Shown piece by piece: positions 1-7,262 of a DNA stretch of 10,378 nt; the first letter of the stretch is position 1; each line of letters opens with the position of its first letter. The DNA comes from Pseudomonadota bacterium. GTDB taxonomy: Bacteria; Pseudomonadota; Gammaproteobacteria; SZUA-229. The stretch spans positions 1 through 10,378 of the forward strand of contig JAUPMA010000029.1 in the NCBI GenBank assembly GCA_030836935.1, written 5' to 3'. The notes under the pieces are model-generated. The model searched no databases. It was not told the DNA's origin and saw nothing but the letters and a program-made list of their open reading frames with translations. Made by a program: the position numbers and the translations under genes.

Positions 1-290
1 ATGATGGGCAAAAACAAACCCGGCGGAAAATCCATCGGCACATCTTTCATCGAATGCACCGCAATATCGGCTGCGCCATCGAGCAAACCCTGCTCCAGTT
101 CCTTCACAAACAGGCCCTTGCCGCCCACCTTGGCCAGCGGTGCATCCAGAATTTTGTCGCCCTTGGTGGTCATTTTGACGAATTCGATTTTGATACCCGG
201 ATGATGAATGCCGAGCTGACGCGCGACTTCTTCGGCCTGCCAGAGAGCGAGTGGACTTTTACGGGTGGCGATGCGGATGAGTTTGGACAT
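1..290 (-). CDS. hemC: Hydroxymethylbilane synthase (porphobilinogen deaminase), N-terminal part
   Basis: Only the first 96 codons are in the window; the gene runs off the left edge. HemC polymerises four porphobilinogen molecules into hydroxymethylbilane in cytosolic haem synthesis. The visible protein begins [20 protein letters not shown] and carries the family hallmarks [14 protein letters not shown] (residues 6-19), [16 protein letters not shown] (about 55-70) and [12 protein letters not shown] (about 77-88). These line up closely with the E. coli N-terminus as I recall it. The start is the ATG at 288-290; the next ATG upstream is followed at once by a stop. It lies 54 bases after the AlgR-like gene on the same strand, as in Pseudomonas, and may be read from the same transcript. 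The catalytic Cys that binds the dipyrromethane cofactor would lie outside the window. Confidence 0.95.
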   Translation of the reverse strand, partial: MSKLIRIATRKSPLALWQAEEVARQLGIHHPGIKIEFVKMTTKGDKILDAPLAKVGGKGLFVKELEQGLLDGAADIAVHSMKDVPMDFPPGLFLPI

Positions 291-344
291 GCGGCTGTTC
301 GGTCTGATGAGTTCAGCGCATTTTACATGTAATGAATCAACGCT

Positions 345-1088
345 TCAGCGATAGGTGGCCAGGGTTTTGATTTTCTTGCGTACCTGCGGCAGATGGCGGC
401 GAGAGATTTCAAGCTGTTCGGCGAGGTCTTTGAAGATCACCACGCAATGTCCGACCTGGCTTTTGGCCAGTCCCGCAATGTGCCGGTCAGCGACCAGGGC
501 GTTGCGGTGAATGCGGGTGAACAGGTGGCGGAATTCATCTTCCAGGACTTTCAGCGGCTCTTCCAGCAAGTATTCGTGATTCAGGGTTTTGAGCGTGACG
601 TATTTATGATCAGCCAGAAAATAACGGATATCTTCTACCGGCACCAGTTCCAGTGTGCCGCGGATTTTCACGCAGATATGGCTGCGGGTTGCGGGGTTTT
701 CGCCCTGCATGATTTCCTGCAACTGCGGCCGGGTCAGGCGCTTGGCTGATTGCAGTGCCTGTTCCAGCCGTTCCTGCTTGATCGGTTTCAGCAAATAATC
801 GACAGCGTGGATTTCAAAGGCCTTGAGTGCGTGGTCGCTGTAGGCGGTGGTGAAAATGATGGCTGGCGGTTTGCTCATCTGGTTGAGATGCTGCGCCGCT
901 TCCAGGCCATCCATGCCGGGCATGCGGATGTCGAGCAGGATAATGTCGGGTTTCAGTGCCTGGGCGCGCAGCAGGGCTTCGTTGCCATTGCCGGCTTCGC
1001 CGCACACGGCGTATCCGTTGAGATTTTTCAGCAGGCCGACCAGTCGCTGTCTGGCAAGTGGCTCATCATCAACAATCAGTATATTCAT
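345..1088 (-). CDS. algR: AlgR-like LytTR-family response regulator
   Basis: This 247-aa protein has the length and layout of Pseudomonas AlgR (about 248 aa): a receiver domain (residues 1-120) and a C-terminal LytTR DNA-binding domain (about 139-240). In the receiver the acidic pair D7-D8, the predicted phospho-acceptor D53 in LLDIRMPG, T80/T81 and K101 in LLKP are all present. The LytTR part contains FLADHKYVTLKT and FTRIHRNALVA, both close to AlgR. In Pseudomonas, AlgR controls alginate, twitching motility and virulence genes with its partner AlgZ/FimS; which genes it controls here cannot be read from the sequence. Its ATG overlaps the kinase stop (ATGA, 1085-1088), which indicates translational coupling. 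hemC follows after 54 bases. The symbol is given by homology and gene order. Confidence 0.9.
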   Translation of the reverse strand: MNILIVDDEPLARQRLVGLLKNLNGYAVCGEAGNGNEALLRAQALKPDIILLDIRMPGMDGLEAAQHLNQMSKPPAIIFTTAYSDHALKAFEIHAVDYLLKPIKQERLEQALQSAKRLTRPQLQEIMQGENPATRSHICVKIRGTLELVPVEDIRYFLADHKYVTLKTLNHEYLLEEPLKVLEDEFRHLFTRIHRNALVADRHIAGLAKSQVGHCVVIFKDLAEQLEISRRHLPQVRKKIKTLATYR

Positions 1089-2140
1089 GGCTGGTGCGTG
1101 ACTAAGGGTATTTTGATGGTAACGCTGTAATGCCCGGCGTCCTGGCGGCTTTCAAAAGCGGCATCCGCACCATACATCAGGGCCAAACGCTGGCGGATGT
1201 TGTCCTGTGCCATGTGGTTGCTTTTGTGTGCTTTCATGCGTCCTGAAGCATTCGTCGGATTGGTTACGACCAAGCATAGACGATAGATTTCGATCTGTGC
1301 AGCAATGCCAATCAACCCGCCTTCCGCCATGGGTTCTACTCCGTGATAAATGGCATTTTCCACCAGCGGTTGCAGGCAAAGTCCGGGTATTTCCATGTCC
1401 AGCGGCAGGTCGGCGGCTTGCTGCCAGTCAACTTGCAGACGCTCGCCCAGGCGCAGTTTTTCAATGTCGAGATAGCTGCGGGTGAGGGCGAATTCCTCTT
1501 CCAGGCTGTGCTCGGTTTTTTCCCTGAGGCTGGCGCGAAACAACTCTGCCAGATCTTCCACCGCACGTTCGGCCTTGCCGGCATCAATGCTGATCAGGCT
1601 GGCGATAGTGTTCATGCTGTTGAACAGAAAATGTGGCCGGATGCGCGCCTTGAGCGCCTGGATTTGCGCATGGCTCTGGGCGCGAATCTGTAATTGCCAC
1701 TGGTGCTGGATGTAAAAGTAACGCAGCACTACGGCGTAGACCACGGCGCCTGTAGCCAGATTGCGCAGATAAAAAAATTGCAGCCAGTCCGGGGCGGCAA
1801 AGGCATAAAACCCGACCATGCGGCCAATAATGATTACCGCATAACTGAGTATCAATGTCGTGAACATGAGCAGGATAAAAGTCAGTACCAGGCCGCGAAC
1901 CACGGGCAGCGCATTGAGTCGCTGGCGCCAGATGCACAACAGCGCCGCATTGAGCAGTGCCAGCCACTGGGCAAACATAGAAGTCATCGCCAGCTGTTCC
2001 CAGAAGGTGTTGCGATCACCGGGAGCCAGTGCCAGCACCACGGCCAGCAATTCCACCAGTATGGCCAGCATGAACACATTGCCAACGGCGCAAAAGTTCG
2101 GCAGCAATCCCGGTTGATTGGCGGATTCAGATTTTTCCAT
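1085..2140 (-). CDS. algZ: AlgZ/FimS-like membrane sensor histidine kinase (LytS/His_kinase type)
   Basis: This 351-aa protein has four likely membrane helices (about residues 17-40, 52-72, 82-106, 122-143), a short linker, then a His_kinase dimerisation segment with RPHFLFNSMNTI, where H170 is the predicted phosphorylated histidine. The ATPase part shows the N-box LQPLVENAIYHG (256-267). The later glycine boxes look degenerate: NPTNASG stands where DxGxG is usual, and SNHMAQDNIRQRL where GxGIGLxNVRxRL is usual. Weak ATP-binding motifs are also described for Pseudomonas AlgZ/FimS, so this is probably a family trait. It overlaps the AlgR-like gene by 4 bases and faces argH, matching Pseudomonas gene order. 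The start at 2138-2140 has only a weak ribosome binding site. The signal sensed is unknown. Confidence 0.88.
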   Translation of the reverse strand: MEKSESANQPGLLPNFCAVGNVFMLAILVELLAVVLALAPGDRNTFWEQLAMTSMFAQWLALLNAALLCIWRQRLNALPVVRGLVLTFILLMFTTLILSYAVIIIGRMVGFYAFAAPDWLQFFYLRNLATGAVVYAVVLRYFYIQHQWQLQIRAQSHAQIQALKARIRPHFLFNSMNTIASLISIDAGKAERAVEDLAELFRASLREKTEHSLEEEFALTRSYLDIEKLRLGERLQVDWQQAADLPLDMEIPGLCLQPLVENAIYHGVEPMAEGGLIGIAAQIEIYRLCLVVTNPTNASGRMKAHKSNHMAQDNIRQRLALMYGADAAFESRQDAGHYSVTIKIPLVTHQP

Positions 2141-2184
2141 GGGCTCAAGTGTAGTCTGCCTTGCCGCTGTTATACTGCCCGAAC
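2141..2184. promoter_or_regulatory. Possible divergent promoter region between algZ and argH
   Basis: The two genes diverge, so both promoters should lie in or near this stretch. TATACT at 2171-2176 is a good -10 hexamer for the argH side, though no convincing -35 box lies 16-18 bases upstream. Read on the other strand, the same spot gives TATAAC, a possible -10 for the kinase operon. This is a weak motif call. Confidence 0.3.
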
Positions 2185-2455
2185 TTTTTAATATGGGCGT
2201 CGCGATGCGACGCGCGTTCTCACCCTCTCCCCTTGGGGGAGAGGGAAAGGTGCGAACCGTTAAATTTTTTTATCCGGAGCCGGTATGAGCAACAATTCTG
2301 ATTCCAAATCCAAACTCTGGGGTGACCGCATTTTTATTAACATGTGCGTTGCAACGCAACGCGCAAACTCTCCCTCTCCCTTCGCGGGAGAGGGATGGGG
2401 TGAGGGGGGAAATCAATGAGCAGTTCTTCTGATAAATCCAAACTCTGGGGTGGCC
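2185..2455 (+). repeat. Tandem duplication of a double-hairpin plus argH-start module
   Basis: Copy A (about 2185-2330) and copy B (about 2331-2455) share the same order: a T-run, a 7-bp GC-rich hairpin, a 9-10-bp CCCTCTCCC/GGGAGAGGG hairpin, then an argH-like N-terminus. The clearest identity is a 19-base exact match, AAATCCAAACTCTGGGGTG, at 2306-2324 and 2434-2452. The first hairpin is GCGTCGC-GAT-GCGACGC in copy A (2197-2213) and GCGTTGC-AAC-GCAACGC in copy B (2346-2362), so a C-G pair has become T-A and the stem stays perfect. The second hairpins lie at 2223-2245 and 2372-2394. The CCCTCTCCC palindrome resembles widespread proteobacterial intergenic repeats. Copy boundaries are approximate. 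Confidence 0.8.
2285..2419 (+). CDS. 44-codon upstream reading frame, vestigial first copy of the argH N-terminus
   Basis: An ATG with a well-placed GGAG (2276-2279, five bases before it) opens a 44-codon frame starting [15 protein letters not shown]. This matches the true ArgH start [14 protein letters not shown]. After residue 15 it runs into the second hairpin block and encodes low-complexity [13 protein letters not shown], a peptide typical of translated intergenic palindromes. Its TGA (2417-2419) overlaps the argH ATG (2416-2418), so ribosomes finishing here could restart on argH. The likely history is a tandem duplication that left the old start as a leader frame. It may be an upstream ORF that sets argH expression, or simply a remnant. 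I do not propose a function for the peptide. Confidence 0.55.
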   Translation: MSNNSDSKSKLWGDRIFINMCVATQRANSPSPFAGEGWGEGGNQ

Positions 2456-3807
2456 GTTTCAGCGAAGCCACCGATGCCTTTGTGCAGGCCTTTACCGCCT
2501 CGGTGGAATTTGATCAGCGTATGTACCGGCAGGATATAGAAGGCTCGCGCGCCCACGCCAGCATGCTGTGCAAAGTCGGCGTGTTAAGCAGCGAAGATCG
2601 CGATGCCATATTGCGCGGGCTGGATCAGGTAAAACAGGAAATCGAATCGGGAAAATTCAACTGGTCAATTGAACGTGAAGATGTACACATGAATATCGAA
2701 GCGCGGCTCACCGAAATTATCGGTGATGCCGGCAAGCGCTTGCATACCGGTCGTTCGCGCAATGATCAGGTAGCCACCGACATACGTTTGTATTTGCGTG
2801 AACAAATCGGATTTGTGATCAGCGAATTGCGTCGCCTGCAAACCGGTTTGCTGGAGCTCGCCGAAAAAGAAGCCGACACCATCATGCCCGGCTTTACACA
2901 TTTGCAGGTAGCGCAGCCGGTGACATTTGGTCATCACTTGATGGCCTGGTTTGAAATGCTGCAACGCGATGCCGGTCGCCTGCATGATTGCCGCACGCGG
3001 TTGAATGTAATGCCATTAGGGTCTGCCGCACTCGCCGGCACCAGCTATCCGCTGGATCGCCTTTACACCGCACAATTGCTTGGTTTTGATGATGTGTGCC
3101 GCAATTCTCTCGATGCAGTGAGTGATCGCGATTTCGCCATTGAATTTTGCGCGGCGGCGGCGCTGATCATGACGCATTTATCACGCTTCTCCGAAGAGCT
3201 GGTGCTGTGGTCATCGGCGCAATTCAGTTTCATCAATTTGCCGGATCGTTTTTGCACCGGCTCCTCCATCATGCCGCAGAAAAAAAATCCCGATGTGCCG
3301 GAACTGGTGCGCGGCAAAACCGGCCGGGTGAATGGTCATCTGGTAAGTTTGCTCACGCTGATGAAATCGCAACCGCTGGCGTACAACAAGGATAATCAGG
3401 AAGACAAGGAACCGCTGTTTGATACGCTCGATACATTGCTTGGTTCATTGCGCGCCTTTGCCGACATGGTGCCGGCAATCCAGGCGAAAAAAGATAATAT
3501 GTATCGCGCTGCCAAACAGGGTTTTGCGACCGCAACCGATCTTGCCGATTATCTGGTGCGTAAAGGTTTGGCATTCCGCGATGCGCACGAAGTTGTGGGC
3601 AAGGCGGTGGCGTTTGGTGTTGCGCAAAACCGTGATCTGGCCGATATGACGCTGGCTGAGCTGAAACAATTTTCCGCCAAAATCGAACAGGATGTATTCA
3701 AGGTATTAACCCTCGAAGGTTCGGTCGCCGCCCGCAACCACATTGGCGGCACGGCACCCATGCAGGTAAAACAGGCCATTGCGGCCGCACGCAATCGCCT
3801 GACCTGA
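2416..3807 (+). CDS. argH: Argininosuccinate lyase
   Basis: ArgH splits argininosuccinate into arginine and fumarate, the last step of arginine synthesis, as a cytosolic homotetramer of the fumarase/aspartase superfamily. The 463-aa length is normal (E. coli 457). Conserved blocks are present in order: SKLWGGRF (8-15), [13 protein letters not shown] (110-122), the catalytic TH pair T161-H162 in [10 protein letters not shown], and the signature [20 protein letters not shown] (282-301) with the catalytic-loop serine at 283/284. The start at 2416 is preceded by the purine-rich GAGGGGGGA (2402-2410), which comes from the flank of the second repeat hairpin. Translation may also be coupled to the overlapping 44-codon upstream frame. 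Divergent from the AlgZ-like gene, as in Pseudomonas. Confidence 0.97.
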   Translation: MSSSSDKSKLWGGRFSEATDAFVQAFTASVEFDQRMYRQDIEGSRAHASMLCKVGVLSSEDRDAILRGLDQVKQEIESGKFNWSIEREDVHMNIEARLTEIIGDAGKRLHTGRSRNDQVATDIRLYLREQIGFVISELRRLQTGLLELAEKEADTIMPGFTHLQVAQPVTFGHHLMAWFEMLQRDAGRLHDCRTRLNVMPLGSAALAGTSYPLDRLYTAQLLGFDDVCRNSLDAVSDRDFAIEFCAAAALIMTHLSRFSEELVLWSSAQFSFINLPDRFCTGSSIMPQKKNPDVPELVRGKTGRVNGHLVSLLTLMKSQPLAYNKDNQEDKEPLFDTLDTLLGSLRAFADMVPAIQAKKDNMYRAAKQGFATATDLADYLVRKGLAFRDAHEVVGKAVAFGVAQNRDLADMTLAELKQFSAKIEQDVFKVLTLEGSVAARNHIGGTAPMQVKQAIAAARNRLT

Positions 3808-3858
3808 AATGCAAAAAAATCGGCTACACTCAAAAAACAAAAGCTACAGGAGCACACC

Positions 3859-4263
3859 ATGAAAATTTTGCGTCACCTTGCCCGTCCGGTTTCCGTTCTG
3901 GTTTCAACGGCCGTATTGTCACTGAATTTATACATGCCTGCTGCACAGGCGGCCATGGTTACTACAGATCAGGTCATCAATATGGTTGAAGCAACAGCCG
4001 CGCGCAATCAGTTGCAGGCCACGCTGCTGCGGGCCGATGTGCAGCAGGCATTGCTTGATCAGGGAGTGAATCCGCAGGACGTGCAGGCGCGTGTGGATGC
4101 GCTCAGTGCAGATGAGGCTGCGCAACTTGCGGCGCAACTGGATGAACTGCCTGCCGGTGGCGATGGCCTGGGTTTGATTGTGTTTGTATTTCTGGTTCTC
4201 ATCGTTACAGATATTGTGTGCCTGACCAATATATTTCCGTTTACCGTGAAACATTGCCGCTAA
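3859..4263 (+). CDS. PA2779-family exported membrane protein
   Basis: This 134-aa protein has an N-terminal signal sequence (residues 1-31, ending AAQA before AM), a helical, Gln/Ala-rich middle part (about 34-97), a short Gly-rich break (100-105), and one C-terminal membrane helix (about 104-122) followed by TNIFPF. This matches the PA2779 family, whose members characteristically precede a PA2778-type cysteine peptidase, as here. AGGAG at 3848-3852 is well placed for the start. TACACT at 3825-3830 could be a -10 for a promoter of its own; no good -35 was seen. Function is unknown; being coupled to a peptidase, it may be its substrate or partner in the envelope (inference). Confidence 0.8.
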   Translation: MKILRHLARPVSVLVSTAVLSLNLYMPAAQAAMVTTDQVINMVEATAARNQLQATLLRADVQQALLDQGVNPQDVQARVDALSADEAAQLAAQLDELPAGGDGLGLIVFVFLVLIVTDIVCLTNIFPFTVKHCR

Positions 4264-4283
4264 ATAATATTAAAAGCAGGATA

Positions 4284-5258
4284 TTGAAAACAGTTGCAGC
4301 AGAAGCCGCCCGCCTGATTGCGGGCGGCTTTTTTATTGCCCAGGTTTTGCTGGCCGGTTGTGCAACATTACAAACGCAAACATTGCTGCAATCAGAAAGC
4401 ATTTTCCCCCGGCAGGCTGAATTAGCCGATGTGCCGTTTTTTCCGCAAGAGCAATATCAATGCGGCCCGGCAGCGCTGGCCACGATGTTGCAGTCTGCAA
4501 ACAAAAATGTGACGCCCGAAGAGCTGGTTGCGCAAGTCTATTTGCCAAACCGCGAAGGCAGTTTGCAAATTGAAATGCTGGCCGCTGCGCGCCGGCAGGA
4601 TGTTGTTCCTTATGTTTTAAATAAAAAACTGGAAGACGTGATTGCAGAAATCAATGCCGGGAATCCGGTGCTGATATTGCAGAATCTTGGTTTGAGCTGG
4701 TTACCAAAATGGCATTACGCCGTGGTGGCGGGATTTGATTTTGAAAATGCCGAAATGATTCTGCGTTCCGGTGTCGAGCAACGTCATGTCGTACCGATGA
4801 AAGTTTTTGAGCGCACCTGGGCGCGGGCGGATTACTGGGCGGTAGTGATGGTATCCGCCGGCAAATTGCCGGCAACCGCCGATGAGCAGCGCTATGTTGA
4901 AACAGTAGCTGTACTGGAGCGCACAAAAAAACATGAAATCAGCAAGATTGCCTACAAAACTGCGCTGATCCGCTGGCCAGACAATCTTGCTGCAATGATG
5001 GGTTTGGGCAACAGTTACTACGCCCTCAATGAATTTGCCCATGCCGCTGCAACCTTTCGCTACGCCACCATTGCATATCCCGATGCGGCGGATGCGTTCA
5101 ACAACCTTGCCGATGCACTGAGTCAGTTGCAGCGTTTTGATGAAGCACTTGTTGCGGCCAAACGTGCGGTGGAATTGGGCGGCAAACGCGAGGTTGTGTA
5201 TTTGCAGACACTGAAGGAAATTGAGCAGCGTGTGGGCGCAGTGCCTGTCAGAAAATAA
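4284..5258 (+). CDS. PA2778-family C39-like cysteine peptidase lipoprotein with TPR repeats
   Basis: From the TTG at 4284 the protein has 324 residues. It starts with a lipoprotein signal (MKTVAAEAAR, a hydrophobic stretch, then lipobox LLAGC with lipidated C26). The papain-like C39 domain follows: QYQCGPAALATML with nucleophile C60, and WHYAVVAGFD with H144. The C-terminal part (about 220-315) contains two TPR-like helix pairs (GLGNSYYALNEFAHAAATF; AFNNLADALSQLQRFDEALV). It is probably anchored in the envelope and processes or binds peptides; the substrate is unknown. The start is uncertain: a GTG at 4218 in the same frame would overlap the previous gene by 46 bases, lacks a ribosome binding site and gives an over-long signal region. 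The TTG has AGG only three bases upstream. An intrinsic terminator lies within the signal-peptide codons. Confidence 0.85.
   Translation: MKTVAAEAARLIAGGFFIAQVLLAGCATLQTQTLLQSESIFPRQAELADVPFFPQEQYQCGPAALATMLQSANKNVTPEELVAQVYLPNREGSLQIEMLAAARRQDVVPYVLNKKLEDVIAEINAGNPVLILQNLGLSWLPKWHYAVVAGFDFENAEMILRSGVEQRHVVPMKVFERTWARADYWAVVMVSAGKLPATADEQRYVETVAVLERTKKHEISKIAYKTALIRWPDNLAAMMGLGNSYYALNEFAHAAATFRYATIAYPDAADAFNNLADALSQLQRFDEALVAAKRAVELGGKREVVYLQTLKEIEQRVGAVPVRK
4303..4337 (+). terminator. Intrinsic terminator inside the signal-peptide codons of the C39-like peptidase
   Basis: A 9-bp perfect GC stem, GCCGCCCGC (4305-4313) and GCGGGCGGC (4320-4328), with a 6-base loop extends by two A-T pairs and is followed at once by TTTTTTATT (4329-4337). 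This is the textbook form of a Rho-independent terminator. It follows the stop of the PA2779-like gene by about 40 bases, so it could end that transcript. It also encodes part of the hydrophobic signal sequence (AARLIAGGFFI) of the next gene, so some read-through or regulated termination is expected. Confidence 0.75.
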
Positions 5259-5412
5259 CTGAAAAAATGTATAACGATTTTACATTTTCGGCAGATATGG
5301 CATTAATATCCGGCAAAACTGTTTTGTAAAATGTGACTGATGTAAATTTGTCTATCATTATTTAAGTTAATCCTTTTAACCAACCGTATGTTTTATTACG
5401 ATAGGGAAGAAA
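5259..5412. other. AT-rich intergenic region before the DUF262 gene
   Basis: Base composition drops sharply to AT-rich here, and stays so through the next gene. An 8-base inverted repeat, ATTTTACA near 5278 and TGTAAAAT near 5325, is visible. No convincing promoter or terminator stands out, although several AT-rich hexamers could serve as -10 boxes. This may be the left junction of an acquired segment. Confidence 0.4.
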
Positions 5413-7146
5413 ATGTCAAAACTCAATGTAGATCAGAAAACAATCATTGATTTATTATCAGATAAAAAAGCTGATTTTCTTATTCCCGATTACCAACGTC
5501 CTTATGCTTGGAATGAAGAACAGTGTCAAACTCTGTGGGATGATATTTTTCTATTTTCTTTCCCTGATAATAATTATGAAGCTTTTGATGATAATGAAGA
5601 GTATTTTCTTGGTTCCATTGTTACTTATAAAAACGAAAAAGGAAAATCTGAAGTCATTGATGGCCAACAACGACTTACAACATTAATGCTTATTTTGCGT
5701 GCCTTCTATGATAAGTTTGCCAATATGCAGGATAAGAACTCGATACTTACTCGTGATCGTATTGAGAAATGTATATGGAAAACGGATACTTTCGGAACAG
5801 CAGATAAAAGTACGCTAAAAATTGATTCGGAGGTCGCTACAGACAACGATAAAGAAGAATTCCTTGAATTACTGTGTACAGGAAAAGTTGGGCAAGCTAG
5901 CAAGAGTCAATATGTGCTTAACTATAAATTCTTCCAGAAAAAGATTGATGAATTTTTACAGGGTTATCCAAGTTTTTTTCCATATTTACCCGCTCGTATT
6001 TTAAGTAACTGTATCCTTTTACCTATTGAGGCAGAATCACAGGATACGGCACTTCGCATTTTCTCAACACTAAATGATCGCGGCCTTCCCTTATCGGATG
6101 CTGATATATTTAAAGCCCAATTCTACAAGTACTATGGCACGCTTTGTAAAAAAGATGAGTTTATTACTGAATGGAAAAAGCTTGAAGAAATATCAAGTGC
6201 GGTATTCAAACCAATTACGGGCACTCCAATGGATGAGCTATTTGCTCGTTATATGTATTTTTTGCGTGCTAAAGAAGGGAATAAAAGCTCAACTACAGAA
6301 GCTCTTCGTAAATTCTATGAATGCAATAAATATCAGTATCTAAAACGATCTCATACAATTGATGAGCTAAAAGCTCTTGCTTTATTCTGGGAGAGTGTTT
6401 CCGATCAAGATAAAGACAGATTTTCTAAGAAAGTTCTCAAGAAACTTTTTGTGTTGAATTATGCACCGAACGGCATGTGGCAGCACATAACATCAGTGTA
6501 TTTTTTGCAGAATAGAACAGAGGATGGGTTGTTGGAAGATACAATGTTCTGTAAATTCTTGGATAAGGTGACTGCTTTCATTTTTACTTACGCTATTATC
6601 TATCCCGGTGTAAATGCATTGCGTACACCTGTATATGATGAAATGGTAAACATCGTAAATGGAAACGAGGCAACATTCTCAAAATACAAATTCAATAATG
6701 CGCAGGCTCGCTCATTTTTTGAAAATTATGCGTTTACTAATCAACGGAATGCAACTCGTTCTATGATCACATGGTACGCCTATACCTTTCAAGAGCAGCA
6801 GCTTCTTGGTTTGAATGAAATTTTCCATTTGGAACACATTTATTCGAAAAAGCGCCAAGAAATGGAAGGAGGCCTTAAGACTGAAAGCAACCTTGATTTG
6901 CTGGGCAATAAAGTACTGCTTGAAAGCAGTATCAACATTAAAGCGTCAGACTACCGATTTGAAGATAAGAAGAAAATTTATAGCGGCGAACAGCGGCGTG
7001 GAAATTATAAAGAGCCCAGTAAGATTTCTGAAATAGCCAGACTTATTGATTACAATGAATTTGAAGAAAAACAGATAATTGATCGTAATAAGAAAATCTT
7101 GGACAGGTTTTTTGAGTTTCTACAAAAAGAAGATTTAATAGCATAA
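5413..7146 (+). CDS. DUF262/DUF1524 protein, GmrSD-like candidate type IV restriction enzyme
   Basis: This 577-aa protein has the N-terminal DUF262 (ParB-like fold) signatures IPDYQRPYAWNEEQ (24-37), YFLGSIV (64-70) and VIDGQQRLTTL (81-91). In the family DUF262 binds and hydrolyses nucleotides. Near the C-terminus there is a DUF1524 HNH-like nuclease block: LEHIYSK with H475, LGNKVLL (497-503), and N508 followed by DYRFEDKKKIYSG. This single-chain fusion is the architecture of GmrSD, which cuts DNA with modified cytosines, and of related phage-defence enzymes such as SspE and BrxU. AGGGAAG at 5403-5409 supports the start. Codons are visibly AT-rich compared with all neighbours, which suggests horizontal transfer. 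No methylase, second defence gene or dnd/ssp genes are in the window, so it appears to be a solitary enzyme. The DNA modification recognised is unknown. Confidence 0.88.
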   Translation: MSKLNVDQKTIIDLLSDKKADFLIPDYQRPYAWNEEQCQTLWDDIFLFSFPDNNYEAFDDNEEYFLGSIVTYKNEKGKSEVIDGQQRLTTLMLILRAFYDKFANMQDKNSILTRDRIEKCIWKTDTFGTADKSTLKIDSEVATDNDKEEFLELLCTGKVGQASKSQYVLNYKFFQKKIDEFLQGYPSFFPYLPARILSNCILLPIEAESQDTALRIFSTLNDRGLPLSDADIFKAQFYKYYGTLCKKDEFITEWKKLEEISSAVFKPITGTPMDELFARYMYFLRAKEGNKSSTTEALRKFYECNKYQYLKRSHTIDELKALALFWESVSDQDKDRFSKKVLKKLFVLNYAPNGMWQHITSVYFLQNRTEDGLLEDTMFCKFLDKVTAFIFTYAIIYPGVNALRTPVYDEMVNIVNGNEATFSKYKFNNAQARSFFENYAFTNQRNATRSMITWYAYTFQEQQLLGLNEIFHLEHIYSKKRQEMEGGLKTESNLDLLGNKVLLESSINIKASDYRFEDKKKIYSGEQRRGNYKEPSKISEIARLIDYNEFEEKQIIDRNKKILDRFFEFLQKEDLIA

Positions 7147-7209
7147 CAAGGCGCTGCACTCGGACGGTAATTCCGCCGTGTTCAACATAGGTACATATCC
7201 GAGTTATCG
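7141..7209 (+). other. attC-like (integron cassette site) sequence after the DUF262 gene, degenerate
   Basis: The gene's stop codon lies in GCATAAC, followed by AAGGCGCTGC and then ACTCGGA (7158-7164). The exact inverse TCCGAGT sits at 7198-7204 and runs into GTTATCG (7203-7209). Between the arms CGG-A-CGG (7161-7167) can pair with CCGCCG (7173-7178) leaving one bulged A. TAAC...GTTA ends, paired inner arms, a bulged base and a position right after a stop codon are attC traits. The right side lacks the usual spacer between inner arm and GTTA, so this is at best a damaged or atypical site. It could be an ordinary hairpin. Confidence 0.35.
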
Positions 7210-7262
7210 GAATTGATACTGCATCATCCTTGAAGTCTCAAATTGGGAGAGAACAACATACT

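Noticed and set aside
1694..2191. 165-residue plus-strand open frame across the AlgZ-like gene
   Set aside because: It lies antisense to a well-supported kinase, is Gln/His-rich in the way of reversed coding sequence, and shows no family motif.
2185..2455. CRISPR array or riboswitch reading of the argH leader repeats
   Set aside because: There are only two diverged copies with coding sequence between them, no regular spacers, and no match to a known arginine riboswitch that I can recognise.
4218..4283. GTG start at 4218 for the C39-like peptidase
   Set aside because: It overlaps the upstream gene by 46 bases, has no ribosome binding site, and puts about 22 extra residues before an already normal lipoprotein signal. 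Not fully excluded.
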